NCBI GenBank assembly: GCA_910588235.1 | Contig: CAJUOQ010000008.1 | Coordinates: forward strand, 1 to 64,000 | Direction of reading: 5' to 3' | DNA from: an uncultured Atopostipes sp. | Lineage (GTDB): Bacteria > Bacillota > Bacilli > Lactobacillales > Carnobacteriaceae_A | DNA length: 64,000 nt | In this document: one piece after another, positions 48,020-56,111 of the stretch | Position numbering within the stretch: position 1 is the first letter of the stretch | Layout: every line of letters starts with the position of its first letter | Made by a program: the position numbers and the translations under genes | The notes under the pieces: generated by a model | Seen by the model: only the letters and a program-made list of their open reading frames with translations | What the model was told of the DNA's origin: nothing | The model's database searches: none

Positions 48020-48300
48020 GATAAACGTCTTATCTTCCTGTGGTAGAGTTCTATCAGGTCGATAAACAGTTTATCTTCCTGCGGTAGCATTCATCGGGAC
48101 GATAATCGATTTATCTTCTGGTGGTAACATCCCAGCGAGCCGTTAACTGATTTATCTTCCTGCGGTGGTGCTCCAGTGGGTCGCTAACTGATTTATCTTC
48201 CTGCGGTGATGCTACAGTGGGTCGTTAATTGGTTTATCTTCCTGTAGCGCCACTCCAGCACGACGTTAAATGATTTATCTTCTCGCAGAGCTTTCTTTTT
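48020..48300. repeat. Degenerate 41-bp tandem repeat array (six full units and one partial)
   Basis: Units start at 48020, 48061, 48101, 48142, 48183, 48224 and 48265, so the period is 41 (once 40). The most conserved core is GATTTATCTTCCTGCGGT. Units 4 and 5 differ by only a few bases, while the others are more diverged. Unit 2 begins with a 15-base palindrome, GATAAACAGTTTATC (48061-48075). No open frame runs through it. Confidence 0.9.
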
Positions 48301-48343
48301 TGGCGTCCTTTTTAATCTTCGCTTCAAGTGCTAGTCCTTGATG

Positions 48344-48352
48344 TGTTATTAT
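48344..48352 (+). promoter_or_regulatory. Extended -10 promoter of the UPF0316 gene
   Basis: TGT followed by TATTAT (48347-48352), 59 bases before the start. Confidence 0.5.
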
Positions 48353-48410
48353 ATGTTTTGTAGTTACTCAGGAATAAGTAGCTCATGGTTTAAAAGGAGA
48401 GATCGACTGA

Positions 48411-49052
48411 ATGAACTGGTTATTATTGGGACAAATTTTCTTAATCAATTTGCTTTATATTACTTTAAATACAATTCGAGTTATTTTGACGATGAGAGGA
48501 TATCGCAAAGCAGCGCCCTTGTTGGCTATTATAGAGGTAACAATTTATACATTAGGTTTATCTTTAGTGATCGAATATTTATCCAATCCCATCTATCTAG
48601 TCGCTTATGCTTTAGGCTTTGGGGTAGGAATCTATACCGGTATGATGATTGAAGATCGTTTGGCACTTGGTTATTCTGTAGTCTATATCATTACCGATTC
48701 TGTAGATCATACCCTTGCGGATAGTCTACGAAAATTGGGGTATGGAGTCACTATCCAAACCGGCTATGGACGTGACGGAGAGCGTTTAGTTTTAACAGTT
48801 TTAACGCCTCGTTCGACTGAAATCCGGCTCTTTCGTGCGATTGAAGAAATCAGTCCGACGGCTTTTTATTATTCATTTGAGGCGAAATATATTCAAGGCG
48901 GTTTTTGGACGAAGAATATCAGCCCGCAAGAAATTGCAGAAGCTCCTTTGCCGGAAGAAATTATGGCTGAGGAAGAAGATTTTATGTCTAAAGAAGAGTA
49001 TCAAGAGGAAAATGATCTTAAAGAAAGTTCAAATCAAGACAATTCAGAATAG
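48411..49052 (+). CDS. UPF0316/DUF2179 membrane protein
   Basis: A 213-residue protein of the UPF0316 family (like Bacillus YebE), function unknown. It has an N-terminal membrane part of about three helices (roughly 3-25, 35-58, 62-82) and a soluble DUF2179-type domain (about 90-165) with GYGVTIQTGYGRDGERLVLTVLTPR. The C-terminal 45 residues are strongly acidic and probably disordered, another acid tail in this window. The start is ATG at 48411 with AGGAGAG upstream. Confidence 0.85.
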   Translation: MNWLLLGQIFLINLLYITLNTIRVILTMRGYRKAAPLLAIIEVTIYTLGLSLVIEYLSNPIYLVAYALGFGVGIYTGMMIEDRLALGYSVVYIITDSVDHTLADSLRKLGYGVTIQTGYGRDGERLVLTVLTPRSTEIRLFRAIEEISPTAFYYSFEAKYIQGGFWTKNISPQEIAEAPLPEEIMAEEEDFMSKEEYQEENDLKESSNQDNSE

Positions 49053-49061
49053 CCAGCTACG

Positions 49062-49095
49062 AAAGCACTTGCTCATTTGAGGGGTGCTTTTTTTG
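49062..49095 (+). terminator. Terminator of the UPF0316 gene
   Basis: AAAGCAC (49062-49068) pairs with GTGCTTT (49084-49090), then further T. Confidence 0.82.
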
Positions 49096-49175
49096 GTTTT
49101 GTACAAATTTATTGCTAATATATGTCTAATACGATTCAATAAAAAAATAATTTTTTATGTAGAAGGAGTCAGGCA

Positions 49176-50342
49176 ATGAACGAATTATATCCAGAAATTT
49201 CTAAGTATATGTCAGAACAACGAGAAGAGATGGTTTCATTATTAGAAACGATTGTAAATATTGAAAGTGGGCCGGAACAGCCTGAAGGCGTGGATGAAAT
49301 CCTTGATATTTTCAAAACAGCATTCGATGATCTAGGGCTCGATTCCCGCATTATTGAATGCGAACATGCCGGAAATATTATTGTTAGTCAGTATACACCG
49401 GAAGATGTAGAAAACGAAGCCCCAATTGTGTTGAGTGGTCATATGGATACTGTCTTTCAGGAAGGTGCTTTAAAAGAGCACGCGTTTCGAAAAGTTGATC
49501 AGCAATGGGCAAAAGGAGCAGGAATTGCTGATATGAAAGGTGGACTAGTCATTGCTTTATATACCTTAAAAGCATTGATTCATCTGGATTATAAAAAGCA
49601 TCCGATTAAAATGTTATTTATTGGGGATGAGGAAACCTTGCATCGCTACTCGAATACACGCGAAGTGATGTTAGAAGAACTTGCAGGAGCAGCCATGATG
49701 CTAAACTTTGAACCTGCGGATGCATTTGGTCATTTAGGAGTCAGTCGTAAAGGTGGCGGAATGGTAAGCTTAGAAGTTGAAGGCATTGGAGCTCATTCCG
49801 GAATGGGCGCAACAATCGGACGTAGCGCTATTATTGAATTATCACATAAAATTATCGAATTAGAAGAAAAAACTGATATTGAACGTGGAAAATTAATTAA
49901 TTGTGGTTTGATTGAAGGGGGCGTAAGTGCTAATACTATCCCTGCTTATGCGAAAGCAAACCTTTCAATTCGCTTCCCTGATCAAGCGACAAAAGAGGAA
50001 ATATTAGATGACTTTGAAGCGGTAGTGAGTAAAACGACGATTCCAGATACAACTGCCCATTACAAAGTGGAAGGTCTCTTGGATGCGATGGAATTTACTT
50101 CTAAAGTAGAGCAGTTAGCGGATCATTTTATCAAAGTAGGAACAGACTGTGGTTATGATGACTTAGTAAAATATAAGAGTGAAGGCGCAAGTGACGCTTC
50201 TCTAGGTGTCGTCGCGGATGTCCCAACATTATGTAGTATGGGTATTGTCGGTGATGGCGCGCATACAATGGACGAAATTGCTGACTTAGATTCGCTAGTT
50301 TCAAGAGCAATCTTAGCGACTGCGGGCGTTTTTACTTTCTAA
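49176..50342 (+). CDS. M20-family metallopeptidase (ArgE/DapE/carboxypeptidase G2-like)
   Basis: A cytoplasmic zinc-dependent peptidase or deacylase of 388 residues. The dinuclear site is visible as SGHMDTV (His89, Asp91), GIADMKGG (Asp119), GDEE (Glu152/153) and a late His in GDGAHTMDE. The dimerisation domain lies at about 185-295. The exact substrate (peptide, N-acyl amino acid or folate-type glutamate) is not clear. It is closest in pattern to the glutamate carboxypeptidase/ArgE group. The start is ATG at 49176 with AAGGAGT upstream. Confidence 0.88.
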   Translation: MNELYPEISKYMSEQREEMVSLLETIVNIESGPEQPEGVDEILDIFKTAFDDLGLDSRIIECEHAGNIIVSQYTPEDVENEAPIVLSGHMDTVFQEGALKEHAFRKVDQQWAKGAGIADMKGGLVIALYTLKALIHLDYKKHPIKMLFIGDEETLHRYSNTREVMLEELAGAAMMLNFEPADAFGHLGVSRKGGGMVSLEVEGIGAHSGMGATIGRSAIIELSHKIIELEEKTDIERGKLINCGLIEGGVSANTIPAYAKANLSIRFPDQATKEEILDDFEAVVSKTTIPDTTAHYKVEGLLDAMEFTSKVEQLADHFIKVGTDCGYDDLVKYKSEGASDASLGVVADVPTLCSMGIVGDGAHTMDEIADLDSLVSRAILATAGVFTF

Positions 50343-50366
50343 TCATTGGTTAAATAAATGACAATA

Positions 50367-50401
50367 AAAAAGAGGTCGGGCGACGATGCCTGACCTCTTT
50401 T
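50367..50401. terminator. Bidirectional terminator, M20 peptidase / ilvE
   Basis: A stem of about 14 bp (50367-50381 with 50388-50401), flanked by A and T runs, serves both convergent genes. Confidence 0.9.
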
Positions 50402-50405
50402 CAGT

Positions 50406-51446
50406 TTATACAGTGACTTTTTCAATCCATCCTTCAGGTCCTTCTAAATCTCCAAATTGAATAGAAGTTAAGGTGTCATACAATTTCTTTGTAAGGGGGC
50501 CAACTTCTGTTTCAGAATGAAAAACATGGAAATTATCTTGCGTTTGGATCCCACCGATAGGAGAGATAACCGCTGCTGTTCCACAAGCACCCGCTTCTTT
50601 AAATTCATCTAAACGATCTAAATAAATATCGCGCTCTTCAACGCCTAACCCTAAATAATGTTCGGCTAAATAGAGGAGAGAATACTTTGTGATACTAGGT
50701 AAAATAGAAGGAGAGTCTGGTGTCACAAACACATCCTCGTGCGTAATTCCGAAAAAGTTTGCGGCCCCGACTTCTTCAATTTTTGTATGTGTAGCAGGGT
50801 CTAAATAAATGCAATCACTGAATTCTCGCTCTTGTGCTTGTTTTCCAGGGAGTAAACTAGCGGCATAGTTGCCACCGACTTTAGAAGCGCCTGTTCCATA
50901 AGGAGCTGCCCGGTCGTAACCTGAAACGATAAAGTTCGTAGGGGCGAGTCCACCTTTGAAATAAGGGCCAACGGGGGTTACAAAAACCGAAAAGATATAT
51001 TCTTCTGCAGGTTTGACCCCAATATTATCACCCACCCCGATCATGTATGGGCGAATATAAAGAGTACTCCCCGACTCATAAGGAGGAACCCAATGGGCAT
51101 TCGCAGCCACAACTTTTTCCACCGCATCAACAAATCTTTCGACCGGGAAAACAGGCATTAACAGGCGTTCGCAACTTCGGGCAAGACGTTTCGCATTTTC
51201 TTTAGGTCGGAATAATTGAATATCTCCCTCTTTTGTTCGATAAGCTTTCATTCCTTCAAAACTTGCTTGCCCATAGTGTAAGGCAGGTGAACCTTCGCTA
51301 ATCGTTAACTTATTTTCAGTGGATAATTTTCCCTCATCCCAAGCACCATTTTTCCAATGAGAGATAAAACGATAATCTGTTTTGATATATGAGAATCCGA
51401 GATTACTCCAGTCTAAATCGACTGTTTTATTTTTTGCTTTTTCCAT
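50406..51446 (-). CDS. ilvE: Branched-chain amino acid aminotransferase
   Basis: IlvE is a PLP enzyme that interconverts Leu/Ile/Val and their 2-oxo acids with glutamate/2-oxoglutarate. The 346-residue protein is of the larger BCAT type (fold IV). It shows [15 protein letters not shown] near 57-71, the PLP lysine in [12 protein letters not shown] (Lys189), and the C-terminal [14 protein letters not shown]. The start is ATG at 51446. It lies 27 bases downstream of the EIIC-like gene in one leftward transcript, which has a leader peptide with clustered Leu/Val/Ile codons. Confidence 0.96.
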   Translation of the reverse strand: MEKAKNKTVDLDWSNLGFSYIKTDYRFISHWKNGAWDEGKLSTENKLTISEGSPALHYGQASFEGMKAYRTKEGDIQLFRPKENAKRLARSCERLLMPVFPVERFVDAVEKVVAANAHWVPPYESGSTLYIRPYMIGVGDNIGVKPAEEYIFSVFVTPVGPYFKGGLAPTNFIVSGYDRAAPYGTGASKVGGNYAASLLPGKQAQEREFSDCIYLDPATHTKIEEVGAANFFGITHEDVFVTPDSPSILPSITKYSLLYLAEHYLGLGVEERDIYLDRLDEFKEAGACGTAAVISPIGGIQTQDNFHVFHSETEVGPLTKKLYDTLTSIQFGDLEGPEGWIEKVTV

Positions 51447-51473
51447 AAATTATATTTTCCTTTCATCTGTGGG

Positions 51474-52499
51474 TTAATTGACGGCTAAAGCCATATCGCC
51501 TGTACCGATTTTCTTTCTAGCATAAAGAACTTTATTGACGGCTAACGTAATGATGACGGGCAGAATAGCTCCACATAATAGATAAACACCAAAACCAATC
51601 CAACCGTTGCTATTGATCACATACAAGGGAGCAACGAAAGAACAAAAGCCCATTCCACCCATTTCAGGAACGGTAGTAAAACCAAAAACCATCGTTGCGA
51701 TAGGTGCGGCAATTGCAGAAGAAATGGTCGGGCCAATTAAAAGAGCAGGATTTTTAATAATATTTGGTAGCTGTACTTTAGGAGTACATAAAACCTGAGC
51801 TAAGAAACCACCAATATCATTTTCTTTAGCAGATACAACAGCAAAGGCGAAAAACTGTGCCGTTGTTCCAATTAACATTGCCCCACTAGAAACGGGATCG
51901 AGGGCTAAGGCAACAGCTAAAGCAGCAGAAGACGCGGGAGACATCAGTAACAAACCCCAAACGACGGCTAAGATCATTGAACCAATTAGAGGACTGCCTG
52001 CGACCGCATCAGAAATGGCTGTACTGATCACAATCAAGAAAGGGGTCATGACTCTTTCAAGTAAAATACCCGCCGTTCCTCCGACCAGTAAAGCAGCAAC
52101 AGGAACAGCCATCATATCAAGTGGTGTTTTCCCTGTGACTTTTTTGCCGATAAAAGTGGCTATGACACCCGCTAATAAAGCACCAATAGGTTCACCGCCG
52201 ACAATACTTAAAGCGCCATCCGCTCCGGCTTGAATGGCTCCACCACCGAGCGAAGCAGCGACCATTGCACTAAAAATAGTTAATGTATTACTGTTTAACA
52301 TGACAGCAATCCCGGCCCCTAATGCAGGCGCTAATAATACTTTAGCGACACCGCCAATGGTCATTAATAATGGAAGTTGGAACATTTCACCGATTGTTTC
52401 TAAGAGAAAACCTACACCAATAGTTAAAAAGATGGCATTCGCGACGCCGGATGAGGCCTTCAATATTTTTTCTTTTGTACTTTCTGCTGACTTCTTCAT
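51474..52499 (-). CDS. EIIC-like membrane transporter (PTS_EIIC_2 family), orphan
   Basis: A 341-residue hydrophobic protein with about nine or ten membrane spans, Gly/Ala-rich. It resembles the family annotated as PTS_EIIC_2, a group of EIIC-like permeases usually lacking EIIA and EIIB genes. Motifs seen include VGFLLETIGEMF near 30, NSNTLTIFSAMVAASLGGGAIQAG near 68 and GFTTVPEMGGMGFCSF near 273. No EIIA/EIIB is nearby. Co-transcription with ilvE behind a branched-chain leader peptide suggests a branched-chain amino acid, 2-oxo acid or 2-hydroxy acid as substrate. The start is ATG at 52499 with GGAGGG upstream. Confidence 0.8.
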   Translation of the reverse strand: MKKSAESTKEKILKASSGVANAIFLTIGVGFLLETIGEMFQLPLLMTIGGVAKVLLAPALGAGIAVMLNSNTLTIFSAMVAASLGGGAIQAGADGALSIVGGEPIGALLAGVIATFIGKKVTGKTPLDMMAVPVAALLVGGTAGILLERVMTPFLIVISTAISDAVAGSPLIGSMILAVVWGLLLMSPASSAALAVALALDPVSSGAMLIGTTAQFFAFAVVSAKENDIGGFLAQVLCTPKVQLPNIIKNPALLIGPTISSAIAAPIATMVFGFTTVPEMGGMGFCSFVAPLYVINSNGWIGFGVYLLCGAILPVIITLAVNKVLYARKKIGTGDMALAVN

Positions 52500-52552
52500 A
52501 TTTTCCCTCCTGTTTAATCTCTTTACCTGAACCTAGACTCATTATTTTGGAT

Positions 52553-52628
52553 AAAAAAATAAGCCCTCGTAATAACGAGTGGCTCATTTGAAGAGAAGAG
52601 CCACTAACACAAATAGGACTCTTCTTTT
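52553..52628 (-). terminator. Attenuator of the EIIC-like gene and ilvE
   Basis: Given in plus coordinates, transcribed leftward. Segment 2 (52598-52605, GAGCCACT complement) can pair with segment 3 (52579-52586, AGTGGCTC), an 8-bp antiterminator. Segment 3 can instead pair with segment 4 (52562-52570 with 52575-52584), forming a terminator followed by seven T (52559-52553). A third stem (52594-52600 with 52619-52625) competes for segment 2. Confidence 0.85.
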
Positions 52629-52651
52629 TGCTGGTGGGCAAAGATAGAATC

Positions 52652-52744
52652 CTAAGGCTCGACTAAAATAATGACTAAAAGGGGAGACGAAAATGTCTGC
52701 TGATGGTTATAAAACTTCATTGTCATTTTTTTAATTTTATTCAT
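52652..52744 (-). CDS. Branched-chain leader peptide of the EIIC-like gene and ilvE (30 aa)
   Basis: A 30-residue open frame starting ATG at 52744 behind a perfect AAAGGAGG-type site. It ends with Pro-Leu-Leu-Val-Ile-Ile-Leu-Val-Glu-Pro and a TAG at 52652. Seven consecutive codons for Leu, Val and Ile lie right before the stop. The final codons (RNA GAGCC) can pair with GGCUC of the attenuator. A ribosome stalled for charged Leu/Val/Ile tRNA would cover this and free the antiterminator. This is the usual arrangement of ilv leader peptides. Confidence 0.85.
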   Translation of the reverse strand: MNKIKKMTMKFYNHQQTFSSPLLVIILVEP

Positions 52745-52783
52745 TTTCGCTGCCTCCTTTTACTTGGTTTAGGTAATGGAATC

Positions 52784-52812
52784 ATTATATAGACCGTATG
52801 AGAAGAAGTCAA
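52784..52812 (-). promoter_or_regulatory. Promoter of the leftward leader, EIIC-like gene and ilvE
   Basis: On the minus strand TTGACT (52812-52807), 17-base spacer, TATAAT (52789-52784). Confidence 0.85.
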
Positions 52813-52904
52813 CTATATTCTCATTTTATTTTAATTAAACATGGTTAATACCGGAATAGGATTTCTTGTTTATAACTAAATGAGAAAAAGATTAAAATTA
52901 AATG

Positions 52905-52933
52905 TTGACATACTCATTATCCGATGTTATTCT
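52905..52933 (+). promoter_or_regulatory. Promoter of the rightward leader and dehydrogenase
   Basis: TTGACA (52905-52910), 17-base spacer, TATTCT (52928-52933) preceded by TGT. Confidence 0.85.
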
Positions 52934-52966
52934 TTCATCAATTATTTTATAAAAAGGATGTAAAAA

Positions 52967-53020
52967 ATGAAAAGACTATTCAGCCAAGCGATTATTATTC
53001 TTATTAAGAAGAGGATTTAG
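52967..53020 (+). CDS. Isoleucine/leucine-rich leader peptide of the dehydrogenase (17 aa)
   Basis: The frame MKRLFSQAIIILIKKRI runs from ATG at 52967, with AAGGATG just upstream, to TAG at 53018. Five contiguous codons (ATT ATT ATT CTT ATT) form the control block. They directly follow segment 1 of the attenuator, so a ribosome stalled there would mask it. It is too short for normal gene finding. Support comes from its ribosome binding site, the codon clustering and the attenuator. Confidence 0.82.
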   Translation: MKRLFSQAIIILIKKRI

Positions 53021-53115
53021 ACACTGTATTTAATTTTACAGTTGTTTAAATCCTTTTCATGCTTGATTCGCTGAATGGGATTTAAAGCCCCATTCAATTG
53101 AATGAGGGCTTTTTT
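53012..53115 (+). terminator. Attenuator of the GldA/HcxA-like dehydrogenase
   Basis: Segment 1 ATTCAGC (52978-52984, in the leader peptide) pairs with segment 2 GCTGAAT (53070-53076). Segment 2 TGAATGGG (53072-53079) can instead pair with segment 3 CCCATTCA (53089-53096). Segment 3 with 53099-53111 forms a terminator followed by T6. A separate stem AGGATTTA/TAAATCCT (53012-53019 with 53047-53054) starts at the stop codon. Confidence 0.85.
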
Positions 53116-53209
53116 ACTTCTTTTAAAGATCAAACTGAAAATCACAAACAACAAAGTCCAGTCTTAACTGAAGTTACGGAACATTCATAAAAAGAAAGAA
53201 GGAATTATT

Positions 53210-54277
53210 ATGCGTTTAAGTCAAGTCGTTCGTCCAGGGCCGGGTCAATTTCTGAGTGAGGTCGGTGCCTTAAAATATCTAGATGAGAAGTTAGCTGCCT
53301 TTGATCAACCCGTATTGATTACGGGTGAGTTATCTTTTGCGGCATTTCAAAAACATTATCCAGGTTCGTTGGAATTACCTGTTTTTCATTATGATGGAAC
53401 AGCTTCACATGAGGATATGGAGCGACTCTCTAAACAAGTCAAAGGCACAGATTGTATTATCGGTGTCGGGGGAGGGCGAGTCTTAGATACGGCAAAAGGG
53501 ACTGCCGACTTATTAAATGTGGAACATATTACGATTCCTACAGTACTAGGCACTTGTGCAGCTTATACTCCTTTATCAGCTGTTTATCATTCCGATCATA
53601 CATTTAACGAAGTGGACTATTATGAAAAAGCCCCTTTACTTTGCCTGATGGATTTAGACTTATTGGTAGCGTCTCCGAAGAAATATTTTATGGGTGGCAT
53701 CGGAGACACGCTAGCAAAATGGTATGAAGCCGAAGGGATCACGCGCCATTTGGAAGGAGAACTTCCGGCAATGGTCCAAGTGGGTTTAAATACAGCGAGA
53801 GTGACGCAACAATTACTCTTAGCAGATAGTCAGGAAGCGTTAGCAAGCATGGAACGAAAAGAAGTGACCACAGCTTTCAAAAGAGTTGCGGAAGCTGTGG
53901 TTGCGATTGCTGGAACGGTGGGTGGTTTTGCCGGTGAATACGGGCGAATGGCAGGTGCTCACGCCATCCATAACGGTATGTCGCTCGTCTCTGAGACCCA
54001 CGCTTATGAACATGGCATTAAAGTTTCTTACGGTGTGTTGGTCCAATTACTGGCCACGGGAGATCGAGAAGAAGTGGAACGATTACTGCCTTTTTATAAA
54101 GAAAATCATTTTCCTCATCGCTTAGCTGATTTTGGAATAGTGGATGATCTTCAAGAAAAAGCTCAACAGATTGCTGCTTTTGCTGCTGCAGACGATGAAA
54201 CATTCAACTTGGTCGTTCCAAATATATCACCAGCTGTCGTTTATCATTCGATGGAGGAATTAGAACGACTGTCTTAA
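53210..54277 (+). CDS. Iron-containing alcohol dehydrogenase family, GldA/HcxA-like
   Basis: A 355-residue NAD(P)-dependent dehydrogenase of the metal-dependent group III ADH family. The dinucleotide motif is GVGGGRVLDTAKG at 85-97. Likely metal ligands are Asp166 (GGIGDTLAKW), His251 or His254 (GAHAIHNG) and His268 (YEHG). Members include glycerol dehydrogenase GldA and the hydroxycarboxylate dehydrogenase HcxA (YbdH) that acts on 2-oxo acids. The Ile/Leu attenuator in front, and the divergent ilvE unit, favour a 2-hydroxy/2-oxo acid dehydrogenase. That is inference. The start is ATG at 53210 with AAGGAATT-type sequence upstream. Confidence 0.85.
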   Translation: MRLSQVVRPGPGQFLSEVGALKYLDEKLAAFDQPVLITGELSFAAFQKHYPGSLELPVFHYDGTASHEDMERLSKQVKGTDCIIGVGGGRVLDTAKGTADLLNVEHITIPTVLGTCAAYTPLSAVYHSDHTFNEVDYYEKAPLLCLMDLDLLVASPKKYFMGGIGDTLAKWYEAEGITRHLEGELPAMVQVGLNTARVTQQLLLADSQEALASMERKEVTTAFKRVAEAVVAIAGTVGGFAGEYGRMAGAHAIHNGMSLVSETHAYEHGIKVSYGVLVQLLATGDREEVERLLPFYKENHFPHRLADFGIVDDLQEKAQQIAAFAAADDETFNLVVPNISPAVVYHSMEELERLS

Positions 54278-54303
54278 AATATCTATTCTCGGACCCTTTA
54301 ATC

Positions 54304-54345
54304 AAACCCATGTAGAGTAATTTTTCTTTTGCATGGGTTTATTTT
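54304..54345 (+). terminator. Terminator of the dehydrogenase gene
   Basis: AAACCCATG (54304-54312) pairs with CATGGGTTT (54332-54340), followed by ATTTTAT. Confidence 0.8.
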
Positions 54346-54412
54346 ATGCTTTTCAAGGAAAGAATGAAGCGGATGTAAAAAATAACTTTTAATGATAAAA
54401 AAGCTGGTTTCT

Positions 54413-54441
54413 TTGCTAATATATCTCGATTTCGTTATAAT
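54413..54441 (+). promoter_or_regulatory. Promoter of the GST-DsbA gene pair
   Basis: TTGCTA (54413-54418), 17-base spacer, TATAAT (54436-54441). Confidence 0.78.
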
Positions 54442-54471
54442 TGTTAAGCAAAAATTGGAAGGAGTTTTCTA

Positions 54472-55356
54472 ATGACCACTTATCATTCCCCTTATTCTTT
54501 TGAAGAGTTACCGATCGAACCTCACCGTTACCGGTTAGTTCAGGCGCGAGCTTGTCCTTTTGCTCATCGAACAACGATTGCTCGAGAGCTTCTTGGGTTA
54601 GACGAAGTCATTTCTTTGGCAACGGTTGATTCTGTTCATTCCCCAGAGGAGGGCTGGCTCTTTCGTTTAGATGAAAATAACGAAGATCCTGTTTTAAAAG
54701 TTAAAGATGTGAAGTCTCTTTATTTAAATACGGACGCCACTTATGAAGGGCCTTATACGGTTCCGGCACTCGTAGACACTGATTCCAAGAAGGTTGTAAT
54801 GAGTGAATCTCTCGATCTTTTACGATTATTTTCAACTCGCTTTCAACCGCTTCATCAAAAAACAGCGATTGACTTATATCCAAAACACTTAGCGGAAGAG
54901 ATTGACACCTGGAATCAAGCGATCTCTGATCAGCTATTAATCATGTCTTATAAAATTGGCTATGCCGAAGAACAAGCAGACTACGAAAAGTATGTGCAGT
55001 TATATTTTGATTTTTTAGATCAAATTGAAGAAAAATTAGCAAAAAATCGTTATTTATTAGGCGAGCAATTAACAGAAAGCGATCTTGTTTTATATACCCC
55101 CCTTATTCGTTTAGAGGTGGCTTATAAATACATTTTCAGTATTTTGAAAAAGTCTATACGTACGGATTATCCAAATATTATGAATTATATGCGTGAACTT
55201 TATCAAATACCCGCCTTTAGAAATTCTACTGACTTTGAAGCGATCAAAGCAGGTTATTACACGGGAACGCTGGGACAACGATCTTTCAAGCGCGAAATCG
55301 TCCCTGTTGGTCCTGATATGAGTTGGTTAAACGAACTGCACCATAGAGATAAATAA
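54472..55356 (+). CDS. Xi-class glutathione S-transferase / glutathionyl-hydroquinone reductase-like
   Basis: A 294-residue cytoplasmic protein of the ECM4/YqjG group, which reduces glutathionyl-hydroquinones. The active-site motif is ARACPFAHRT with Cys28. The N-terminal thioredoxin-like domain with a long insert and the C-terminal helical domain (about 130-270; GEQLTESDLVLYTPLIRLEVAY) are both present. Whether this organism makes glutathione or uses another thiol is not shown. The start is ATG at 54472 with GGAAGGAG upstream. A DsbA-family gene follows after 17 bases, so the two form an operon. Confidence 0.88.
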   Translation: MTTYHSPYSFEELPIEPHRYRLVQARACPFAHRTTIARELLGLDEVISLATVDSVHSPEEGWLFRLDENNEDPVLKVKDVKSLYLNTDATYEGPYTVPALVDTDSKKVVMSESLDLLRLFSTRFQPLHQKTAIDLYPKHLAEEIDTWNQAISDQLLIMSYKIGYAEEQADYEKYVQLYFDFLDQIEEKLAKNRYLLGEQLTESDLVLYTPLIRLEVAYKYIFSILKKSIRTDYPNIMNYMRELYQIPAFRNSTDFEAIKAGYYTGTLGQRSFKREIVPVGPDMSWLNELHHRDK

Positions 55357-55373
55357 ATTTTAGGAGAATGTCC

Positions 55374-56081
55374 ATGCAAGTCGAATTTTTTCATGATGTT
55401 ATTTGTAGTTTTTGTTTTCCCATGTCTTACCGAATGCGTAAAGTCGCCGAAAAATATCCTCGGCTCGAGATTAAGCACCGCTCTTTCGCTTTAGGCTGGG
55501 AAAAAGAGCAATTTATTCAAATGTTTGGTTCCCATGAAGCAGTAAAACCAGGGGTAATGAGTCACTGGGAACATGCTAATCAAAATGATGATGAACATCG
55601 TTTTAATATTGAAGGAATGAAAGAGGAAGATTTTTTATTCCCGACGTCAAAAAATGGTTTAATTGCAGCTAAAGCTGCTGGAAGAGTAGCGGGAGAGGCT
55701 GGCTACTGGGATGTTTTTGATGGTATTCAAGACGCTTTATTTGTCCAAAATAAAGATATTTCTCAGCAAACGGTCCTCGAAGAAGTTGTAGAGAAGACAA
55801 CAGTTGATACAGCAGCATGGCGAAACCAGTATGAGGATCCAGCAACTGAACAAGCGGTTCTCGAAGACTTACAGCGCGTGCAAAGTTATGGTATCCAAGG
55901 CGCGCCTGCTTTAGTTATCGAACAAAAATACCTGATCAGTGGGGCTCAACCGCAAGAAATTATCGAAAAAACGATCGAAGAAATAGCTGAAAAGGAAGGG
56001 TTTCAACTGCAAGGTCTCCAATCATTAGGGAATGCTGGAGAAGCTTGTCGTTTTGAAGATGGTCAATGGATTTGTGATTAA
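55374..56081 (+). CDS. DsbA/FrnE-family thiol oxidoreductase
   Basis: A 235-residue DsbA-like protein without signal peptide, so probably cytoplasmic, like FrnE. The redox motif is Cys11-Ser-Phe-Cys14 after strand VEFFHDVI. The cis-Pro loop GIQGAPALVIEQKYLISGAQP lies near 175-195. The C terminus has two further Cys (ACRFEDGQWIC), a possible second disulfide as seen in FrnE of Deinococcus. The start is ATG at 55374, 7 bases after AGGAG. ATG 55368 is too close to it. Confidence 0.88.
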   Translation: MQVEFFHDVICSFCFPMSYRMRKVAEKYPRLEIKHRSFALGWEKEQFIQMFGSHEAVKPGVMSHWEHANQNDDEHRFNIEGMKEEDFLFPTSKNGLIAAKAAGRVAGEAGYWDVFDGIQDALFVQNKDISQQTVLEEVVEKTTVDTAAWRNQYEDPATEQAVLEDLQRVQSYGIQGAPALVIEQKYLISGAQPQEIIEKTIEEIAEKEGFQLQGLQSLGNAGEACRFEDGQWICD

Positions 56082-56111
56082 TAAGTAAAAAGGATGAATA
56101 AAATAAATGAA

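Larger units (their letters stand above)
52500..53209. other. Divergent control region with two leader-peptide attenuators
   Basis: The 710 bases hold two back-to-back promoters about 90 bases apart. Each transcript carries a short leader peptide and an attenuator. The parts are listed separately. Confidence 0.85.

Noticed and set aside
48020..48300. CRISPR array
   Set aside because: The repeats abut with a 41-base period and the whole unit drifts. There are no near-identical repeats with unique spacers of constant length, and no cas genes are present.
48338..48652. 104-residue frame overlapping the UPF0316 start
   Set aside because: It is out of frame with the recognisable UPF0316 protein and starts within the promoter.
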